Origin: Halorubrum xinjiangense
GTDB taxonomy: Archaea > Halobacteriota > Halobacteria > Halobacteriales > Haloferacaceae
Reading direction: 5' to 3'
DNA: 64,000 nucleotides
Assembly (NCBI RefSeq): GCF_900102375.1
Contig: NZ_FNBO01000011.1
Span: 1 to 64,000, forward strand
The notes below the pieces were generated by a model, which saw only the letters and a list, made by a program, of their open reading frames with translations, did no database searches and was not told the DNA's origin. A program made the position numbers and the translations under genes. Shown here piece after piece: positions 58,743 through 64,000 of the stretch; positions within the stretch are counted from its first letter, which is position 1; every line of letters begins with the position of its first letter.

Positions 58743-60160
58743 TAGTATTGCTCCTCCACGACACGCTCACCATCATCTGTTGTGACTATCACTGTATCGC
58801 CATTATTGTTCCATATTGGAGAGCCCGACCCCCAGTACAGTTCGGTTTCCGTATTGGTCCCGCTCCCAGTTCGAAGCGTTAGGGTTGCTTCTGGGCCGAT
58901 CGTGACGTCATCAGGGATCGTGTAGGTGTGCCCAGCGTCATCAGCGACGGTCCATCCGGAGACATCAAGCGGGTCGTCTCCCGTGTTCTCGAAGACGATG
59001 TACTCGTCATTGAGGTTCTCCCGATCATCGCCTTCTGCATCGGCGTTGATTTCTGCGACTGCGAGCGTCACGTTCTCAGTCGACGTCTCGTCATCATCGT
59101 CTTCTGTAGAATCGTCACTCCCGCCCGAATCAATCGCCCCAGTCCCAGCTCCGCCAAGCCGGTCGCGTTCAGTCACTGTGCCGGTCGTCCCTGGTTCGAC
59201 AGCATCCCCATCACGAAGCGCACCGGGGTCTGTCGGGGCAGCCACCTGGGTTTGAACGGAGACTGCGCTCCCGTCGCTCACAAGCACGATGTCACCGTGC
59301 GTCGCGGTCCAATACGTCGGGATCGACCGATCCGACAATCGCTGTAGCACCTCATCGTTCGGGTGCTCGTACTGCGAATCATACGCGCTTGACACCACGA
59401 CTGCTTCCGGCTGTACCGCATCAAGGAACGCTTCACTCGATGAGCTCGCAGAGCCGTGGTGTCCGGCTTTCAGCACCGTGGATTGTAACTGCTCGCCGTA
59501 CCTCTCAACGAGGTATGCTTCCTGGTCGTCTTCGGCATCACCAGACAACAGAAAGCTTGTCTCTCCGTACGTGAGCTTCAACACGATGCTGTTCTCGTTG
59601 CGCCCTTCATTCTCTAGATACGGCTCCGGTGGCCCTAACACATCAACGGTGACCGCACCGAACGCAAGCGAGTCACCTTCTCGTGTCTCGTACAGCGTCA
59701 CATCGTGCTCCTCGATCGCATCAAGGTACTCCCCGTACGTTTGTGTGCTCGCGGCGATCCCGGGATCGTACACCGCACCGACCCCGTCTGCCTCCGTCTC
59801 GTAGTAGTCGATGATCGCTGCGTTCCCACCAATGTGGTCAGCATCGTTGTGTGACGTGACGAGATGGTCGATCCGCGTGATGTCGTGGCGTTGTAGATAG
59901 TCGATGACGTACTCGCCGTCATCGTTGTAGTGTCCGGTATCAACGAGCATCGTCTCCCCATCCGGCTCGATAATGAGCGTGCTCACTGATTGCCCGACAT
60001 TGATATAGTGGACTTCGACGGTCCCGTTTGTCGTCGCTACAGATTCTGTGTTATTCTCTGGTGTGGACTCTCCTGGTGTCGAATCACCAGGGGCCGTACC
60101 CGCACAACCAGCGAGCACGACCATTACCCCGACGACAACCAACAGCACCCCGCGTCTCAT
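58742..60160 (-). CDS. Secreted ComEC-like MBL hydrolase lipoprotein with lamin-tail domain
   Basis: A 472-residue lipoprotein. Signal and lipobox: VVVGVMVVLAGC. MBL fold: INVGQSVSTLIIEPDGETMLVDTGHY, SHNDADHIGG (zinc ligands), FLLSGDAEDD and LKAGHHGS, as in the hydrolase part of ComEC. After a linker, the C-terminal LTD beta sandwich (IVFENTGDDPLDVSGWTVADDAGHTYTIPDDVTIGPEATLTLRTG) probably binds DNA or wall. It could be a surface nuclease feeding on DNA (inference). Confidence 0.88.
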   Translation of the reverse strand: MRRGVLLVVVGVMVVLAGCAGTAPGDSTPGESTPENNTESVATTNGTVEVHYINVGQSVSTLIIEPDGETMLVDTGHYNDDGEYVIDYLQRHDITRIDHLVTSHNDADHIGGNAAIIDYYETEADGVGAVYDPGIAASTQTYGEYLDAIEEHDVTLYETREGDSLAFGAVTVDVLGPPEPYLENEGRNENSIVLKLTYGETSFLLSGDAEDDQEAYLVERYGEQLQSTVLKAGHHGSASSSSEAFLDAVQPEAVVVSSAYDSQYEHPNDEVLQRLSDRSIPTYWTATHGDIVLVSDGSAVSVQTQVAAPTDPGALRDGDAVEPGTTGTVTERDRLGGAGTGAIDSGGSDDSTEDDDDETSTENVTLAVAEINADAEGDDRENLNDEYIVFENTGDDPLDVSGWTVADDAGHTYTIPDDVTIGPEATLTLRTGSGTNTETELYWGSGSPIWNNNGDTVIVTTDDGERVVEEQY

Positions 60161-60240
60161 ACACACCAGTCTGGCGGAAGCGTGTTGAGCGTTCGGATGG
60201 CGTACTCATCGTCGAATCAACCCGCACAGTCTGTGGAGCT

Positions 60241-61086
60241 CTAGTTTCGGTCACCCAGTGCTCTCCTGCCCCAGATGACTCCAAGCGTCACCAGCATCCC
60301 AGTCGTGAATCCTGTGCCATGCGCAACGACGTTCACGAAGCGACGGCTCGCATCGAGTTCAACTTGGAATAGCACAGCAATCAGGGCCACCACGACAACC
60401 CATCCGACACCCACACGCACCCCCGCATCACGACCGTGGGCCCAGGCACGTCGCACCCGTTGAATCAGAGGTCTGTGATGCGCCCCGATTCCGAACAGAA
60501 TTACACTCGTCACCCCAAGGGCGATTCCCGCGATTTCCGGCAGCACATCGGATGTGACCGACAGCACGGTGAGTGACGCAACTGTTACTGTCCCTACCGT
60601 GACCATGCCAGCCGCATACCCGTACCACGCCGTCACTGATCCAAGCAGTACCACGTACAACATCCCACCAAACGCGCTCACCACCCCAGAAAATCCGCTT
60701 GCCGTCGTCACCTCCGCAACGACTTCCCACTGAAGCAGGAGGACCCAGTAATCAACGAGCTTCGTCACTGGCGGCGCAACCACAACGCACCCAGCGGTAG
60801 CGAGCCAAAACGTGCGTCGACGTCCTCGCTTGGCGAGCAGTGCGTATATCGAACCGACCACAACAGCGTACCACGCAACGTTCGACACGAGGTGCGACCA
60901 ACTGTCGTGGACCGCTGCCGCTGTCCATGCTGACACCAGCGACGGCTCCCCATACGTGAACACAAGCTCTGTCCGGAGTGACTCAGGGAACAACAGATGG
61001 ATCGCAACAAGGAGACCACCCACCCCAGCCAGTATCGTCGCCTCTACCGACTGTTTGAGTGTAGATACAGGTGGGACTCCACTCAT
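60241..61086 (-). CDS. Rhomboid-like intramembrane serine protease
   Basis: A 281-residue protein with about seven membrane helices. GFSG (ATTASGFSGVVSAFGG) supplies the catalytic Ser; His in NVVAHGTGFTTGM is the partner in a later helix. HDSWSHLVSNV in an earlier helix is the family's N-terminal motif. Convergent-free neighbour of the MBL lipoprotein. Confidence 0.75.
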   Translation of the reverse strand: MSGVPPVSTLKQSVEATILAGVGGLLVAIHLLFPESLRTELVFTYGEPSLVSAWTAAAVHDSWSHLVSNVAWYAVVVGSIYALLAKRGRRRTFWLATAGCVVVAPPVTKLVDYWVLLLQWEVVAEVTTASGFSGVVSAFGGMLYVVLLGSVTAWYGYAAGMVTVGTVTVASLTVLSVTSDVLPEIAGIALGVTSVILFGIGAHHRPLIQRVRRAWAHGRDAGVRVGVGWVVVVALIAVLFQVELDASRRFVNVVAHGTGFTTGMLVTLGVIWGRRALGDRN

Positions 61087-61346
61087 TGCCGTGGCGTAGC
61101 CGAGTCAGATGGAAAAACATCAAGAAGTGGCTCTGTTGAAATCCTCAACCGGTGATATGTTCTTAGCGTTCTGCTGAATACAGAGCGCAAATCTTGTACG
61201 ATGCTAGCCGTTTGAGACAAGTTGATCCTAGTCAGTGTAGGGAGTATACACCTCAACGGGAGACTGCCTATCGAAAATCCACTAGACACGCTGTGACCGA
61301 TTCAGAGCGTGTGTGTGAAATTTAGCGATGATCCGTCGCTTGTCTG

Positions 61347-62195
61347 TTACAGTAAGTTCTCTATCCTCTGTCTCAGGAGGTTAAAATACGCTTCACGGGC
61401 AGCACTTCCATTGAAATCTCCTAGGTCCTTGATTTTCCCCTGTTCAGCATACGAATTGAGTATCGGCTCTATCAACGCCGACTTCTGAAACTGATTAAAT
61501 CGAACATTCGTATTAGTTGGATGGATAGCTGGGATCAATGTCCAATCCGGTGTCTCAAACTTGTCAAAAAACCCTTCCTCAAGTTTTGGAGCGTTTGATT
61601 TTGGAGGTAACGAGTCAAATCGTGAGAATACTGCCTTGGTTGCTGGACTACCAAGGGTCACAACTATCTTCGGTTTGATCAGTTTCAACTCCTCTGATAG
61701 ATACTCAGTGCAGTGATCTGCTGCTTCGGAATAGTCGCCTTCGTCCGGCAAAAAAGGTTCGTCTAAGTCATCGTATGTCTCGTGACACTTTTTAGCGTTA
61801 GTAAGATAATATTTGTAAGACGGGGAATCACTTGGCTCCTTTAGAGGCGCTTTTTTACCTACTGCTATCTCAAGAAGATGGTCACTGAACATAGCAGAAT
61901 TGTCTCTTGGGAATTCAGATGGACTCCAATCTCTGGTGGCCATTCGTTTCTTAGCCTCTGTTAATGATATCCCTTCTCTATGCCACTCAGTAGGTGGTTT
62001 ATCTGTATTTGTGCCAGGTTCTTTACCAATGAAAACAACATCTGCATCGAGGTTACCTTCCCGGCTTGCAGCAAAAAAGGGGCGACTAAATCCGCCTGTT
62101 GCCCAGTGTGGACAGGTCTTACAGGGCTGTTGACTTTGGTGCCAATTTGACTCTATTTGTTGGAGATACGAGTGTAAGTCTTCACTCATTATCAT
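61347..62195 (-). CDS. Uracil-DNA-glycosylase-superfamily protein
   Basis: A 282-residue protein. UDG-like pattern: CKTCPHWATGG (metal or Fe-S Cys), ADVVFIGKEPGTNTD (motif I-like GxxPG), IVVTLGSPATKAVF and IPAIHPTN (motif III-like HPxN/S). Typical enzymes excise uracil or damaged bases. It is much less acidic and lower in GC than the core, and enclosed by the inverted repeats of element 3. Starts are unclear: ATG 62195 or 62189. The N-terminal codons upstream come from the nested repeat. Confidence 0.65.
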   Translation of the reverse strand: MIMSEDLHSYLQQIESNWHQSQQPCKTCPHWATGGFSRPFFAASREGNLDADVVFIGKEPGTNTDKPPTEWHREGISLTEAKKRMATRDWSPSEFPRDNSAMFSDHLLEIAVGKKAPLKEPSDSPSYKYYLTNAKKCHETYDDLDEPFLPDEGDYSEAADHCTEYLSEELKLIKPKIVVTLGSPATKAVFSRFDSLPPKSNAPKLEEGFFDKFETPDWTLIPAIHPTNTNVRFNQFQKSALIEPILNSYAEQGKIKDLGDFNGSAAREAYFNLLRQRIENLL

Positions 62196-62223
62196 TGGCA
62201 AGTAAGTCAATACAAAAATAAGT

Positions 62224-62598
62224 GGCTCTGTTGAAATCCTCAACAGTTGATATTTTCACAACTCTGATCGCTCAGTACCGGATCTCTATGGATCGATGTG
62301 GTGTACCGCTTCAGGAGACAGGAGTCGGTCGGTGGGCAACGCAACCCACCCGTTCGGGAGAACACGAACCTTGCCTTGGTGAAGCACCTTCTCTTGTTCT
62401 AAATCCCCATACACGGTCGCGTTTTCGTAATCAACTAAGAGTTGATCCGGGAGTTCATCAGGTACGAAGACCATATTTGACGGACCGTTCCTGCGAGCAT
62501 AGTTCTTGTCACAAGCCGAGATACGGTCGCTTTGGGGCTCGCATCAACCGGCTGTTTCATGCGAAAAAATATTTGAAGAATAGGATTTCAACAAAGCC
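62224..62598. mobile_element. Small inverted-repeat element 2, perfect target duplication
   Basis: A 375-bp element. Ends: GGCTCTGTTGAAATCCT (62224-62240) and the complement of GGCTTTGTTGAAATCCT (62582-62598), a 17-bp inverted repeat with one mismatch. The flanks are the identical octamer AAATAAGT at 62216-62223 and 62599-62606. The right inner part (CCGGCTGTTTCA...GAAGAATAG) matches element 1. An open frame inside encodes 62 residues. It is non-autonomous: no transposase. It lies inside element 3 next to the UDG-like gene start. Confidence 0.85.
62286..62474 (-). CDS. Cargo gene of element 2: 62-residue protein
   Basis: MVFVPDELPDQLLVDYENAT...LEQEKVLHQGKVRVLPNGWVALPTDRLLSPEAVHHIDP. It fits a small beta-rich fold with codons typical of a protein. 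No family recognised. It takes up half of the small inverted-repeat element, leaving only about 60-120 bases on each side. Confidence 0.6.
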   Translation of the reverse strand: MVFVPDELPDQLLVDYENATVYGDLEQEKVLHQGKVRVLPNGWVALPTDRLLSPEAVHHIDP

Positions 62599-62849
62599 AA
62601 ATAAGTATTCATCATAGTATACCATTTTAATAAGAAGCAGAATCAGTAAAACCGGTGATGAATACATCCTCTGTATCTCGCACACTGACCCTCTCAGTTC
62701 TTAAGAATTTCAACAGAGCCAAAGAAGTCTGTCAGGCCCGGCTATCTGAATTCTATCCTCCGTAGGATACCACCGGCACGATCTTGGGGGTTATGGTACA
62801 GACTCGTGAGAACTGTTCAGTCCTGTCTCACGCGAGGTCGTATACGAGG

Positions 62850-63068
62850 TCACTCCGCAGTCTCCCCATCGAGTTCGTCGCTGTCGATCTCGATGATGTC
62901 ACCGTCACCGACATCAAGCGTATCTCGAAGCACCGTAAGCTTCTCATCTGCCTCCTCACGCAGTTCTTTGGCCGTCTCGAGTCCGACTTCACCGTCTTCA
63001 AGCGTTTCAGCGATTTCTTCAAGGCGATCAATTGTGCCGCCAATATCGACGTCGTCGTGCTGACTCAT
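62850..63068 (-). CDS. xseB: Exonuclease VII small subunit
   Basis: A 72-residue helical-hairpin protein: IGGTIDRLEEIAETLEDGEVGLETAKELREEADEKLTVLRDTLDVGDGDIIEID, matching XseB. It wraps the XseA coiled-coil arm. ATG at 63068. It follows xseA on the minus strand, 33 bases after its stop. Confidence 0.85.
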   Translation of the reverse strand: MSQHDDVDIGGTIDRLEEIAETLEDGEVGLETAKELREEADEKLTVLRDTLDVGDGDIIEIDSDELDGETAE

Positions 63069-63101
63069 ACCTGTGTGATTACCGCCCAGCCTTTTCAACC
63101 C

Positions 63102-64000
63102 TCAGAGAACACCCACGGCGAGTGCCAGCAACGTAAGCCCCAGCACGACAAGCAATACAATAACGGCAACTCGGAGGCGTCGAGCCTCACTCTGCCCGGC
63201 TTGTACGCGGGCGTCGGTTTCGATCTCGCGGTACCCATCCTCGATTCGAGCTTCGAGCGCCCCCAGCTCACGGGCAACGCGTGTCTGATACGCCGTGTCG
63301 ATCCGCGATTCGAGCCCCGCTACTCGACGCTGCGCGGCCCGAACAGTCACCGCATCCGTCTCCACAGCATGTTCGAGGGCCTGGTACGCGTCATTCAGTT
63401 GGGTTTCGATCGCAGTCAGCCGCGACGTGACAAGCGCCTCGTACGCGACCGTGATCCGGTGTTCAAGATCAGCGGTGCGCTGCCGTGTCGCCTCCCGAGC
63501 CTGCGCTCGCTGTTGAAGCGTTTGGAGCCCAGCGTCAAGCCGTTGGGTGAGTGCCGCCACGCGGTCGGTGACGACCGAGGTGTAGGCACGATCCACTCGG
63601 TGTTCAATATCGGCGACGCGCTGGCGAACTGAAGCGAGGTCCGGGGCGACCGCCACACCAGCGTCGGTTGGCGTCATCGACCGGTGATCCGCTACCGCCT
63701 CCGCAAGTGTCTCGTCATCTTCGTGCCCAACCGCAACGACCGTCGGTGTCGCACAATCAGCGATCGCTCGAACGACCGGTTCCTCATTGAAACACCACAG
63801 ATCCGCGTCAGCGCCCCCACCACGCGTCACCACAATCACATCGATTGCCGAGTCCTGCTCTAGTCGTCGCACCGCAGTAACGAGTGAGGCGACTGCGGCC
63901 TCGCCTTGGACTGTCGCGCCACAGACTGTGATCGGAACCCCCGGATGTCGCGCCCGGACCGCTTCCTCGAAGTCACGGCGAGCGGACCCAGACAGCGACG
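63102..64000 (-). CDS. xseA: Exonuclease VII large subunit, C-terminal part (5' end outside window)
   Basis: The frame is open to the window end, so only about 300 C-terminal residues are seen. It contains the XseA catalytic core GSARRDFEEAVRARHPGVPITVCGATVQG, VVTRGGGADADLWCFNEEPV and GHEDDETLAEAVADHRSMTPTDAGVAVAP, followed by long coiled-coil arms. Unusually it ends in a membrane helix (VAVIVLLVVLGLTLLALAVGVL). Bacterial XseA has no such anchor. Confidence 0.88.
   Translation of the reverse strand, partial: SLSGSARRDFEEAVRARHPGVPITVCGATVQGEAAVASLVTAVRRLEQDSAIDVIVVTRGGGADADLWCFNEEPVVRAIADCATPTVVAVGHEDDETLAEAVADHRSMTPTDAGVAVAPDLASVRQRVADIEHRVDRAYTSVVTDRVAALTQRLDAGLQTLQQRAQAREATRQRTADLEHRITVAYEALVTSRLTAIETQLNDAYQALEHAVETDAVTVRAAQRRVAGLESRIDTAYQTRVARELGALEARIEDGYREIETDARVQAGQSEARRLRVAVIVLLVVLGLTLLALAVGVL

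Larger units (their letters stand above)
61129..62720. mobile_element. Small inverted-repeat element 3, carrying a UDG-like gene and a nested element
   Basis: Left end GGCTCTGTTGAAATCC at 61129, with CAACCGGTGATATG and AATACAGAGCGC further in, as in element 1; right end AATTTCAACAGAGCC at 62706-62720. Flanks CAAGAAGT (61121-61128) and AAAGAAGT (62721-62728) agree at 7 of 8 bases, a probable worn target duplication. The inner blocks next to the right end resemble a left end in reverse (ATACAGAGGATG), so the two ends are both left-type. A 375-bp element is inserted inside. Confidence 0.55.

Overview
The window is chromosomal DNA of a halophilic archaeon, most likely a Halorubrum-like member of the Haloferacales. 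Evidence: almost every long gene encodes an acidic, Asp/Glu-rich and Lys-poor protein in GC-rich codons; many families are haloarchaeal or archaeal (TFE, archaeal Trm56, GTP cyclohydrolase III, GHMP-type shikimate kinase, archaeal chorismate mutase, DacZ, CheF, HVO_0476-type zinc finger, DUF2110, DUF5796); and several starts sit about 25 bases behind a TATA box without a Shine-Dalgarno site, as in leaderless haloarchaeal transcripts. The genus is an inference.

Layout. (1) 1-9.4 kb is accessory DNA with mixed composition: the end of an IS200/IS605 TnpB gene with its right end, a coiled-coil protein/tyrosine integrase operon, a stress and phosphate block (Hsp20, Cdc48, coiled-coil membrane protein, PiT transporter), an intact IS6-type element with an 8-bp target duplication, and decayed genes at the border. 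(2) 9.4-36.6 kb is core chromosome: prs, an NAD-kinase-like protein, TFE/DUF2110, a LOV histidine kinase divergent from a double KaiC ATPase, purC, DacZ, a Cas4-nuclease/UPF1-helicase fusion, hisI, menB and many small haloarchaeal genes. It also holds a hairpin-rich repeat (11.8-12.2 kb) and a possible structured RNA (13.5 kb). (3) 36.6-38.9 kb is a scar zone: a TnpB relic abutting a histidine kinase, then an array built from copies of the 3' end of tRNA-Leu(UAA), then the tRNA itself. (4) 38.9-53.7 kb is core again: ferredoxin, a lipoprotein-membrane-lipoprotein operon, shikimate kinase and chorismate mutase, NikR with a nickel transporter, acyl-CoA dehydrogenase, an SDR-cupin-FAH operon, CheF and 2Fe-2S ferredoxin. 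A small toxin-antitoxin island has replaced the 3' end of aroQ and left a second copy of that end behind. (5) 53.7-64 kb is lower-GC accessory DNA: ADP-ribosylglycohydrolase, an orphan AbrB protein, MsrA, a TumE/TumA-like toxin-antitoxin pair, a surface MBL-fold hydrolase with DUF3006 and a rhomboid-like protein, a UDG-like protein and exonuclease VII (XseB and a membrane-anchored XseA, cut by the window end).

The strongest unusual signals are: a group of related small inverted-repeat elements in 57.8-62.7 kb, each enclosing a different small gene (one has a perfect 8-bp target duplication and lies inside another); the tRNA-Leu 3'-end array; the toxin-antitoxin island that regenerates the aroQ stop end; the LOV kinase/KaiC pair; and a TnpB relic that keeps its RNA-encoding right end but not its nuclease. 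Functional claims come from reading motifs by eye; no database search was run.
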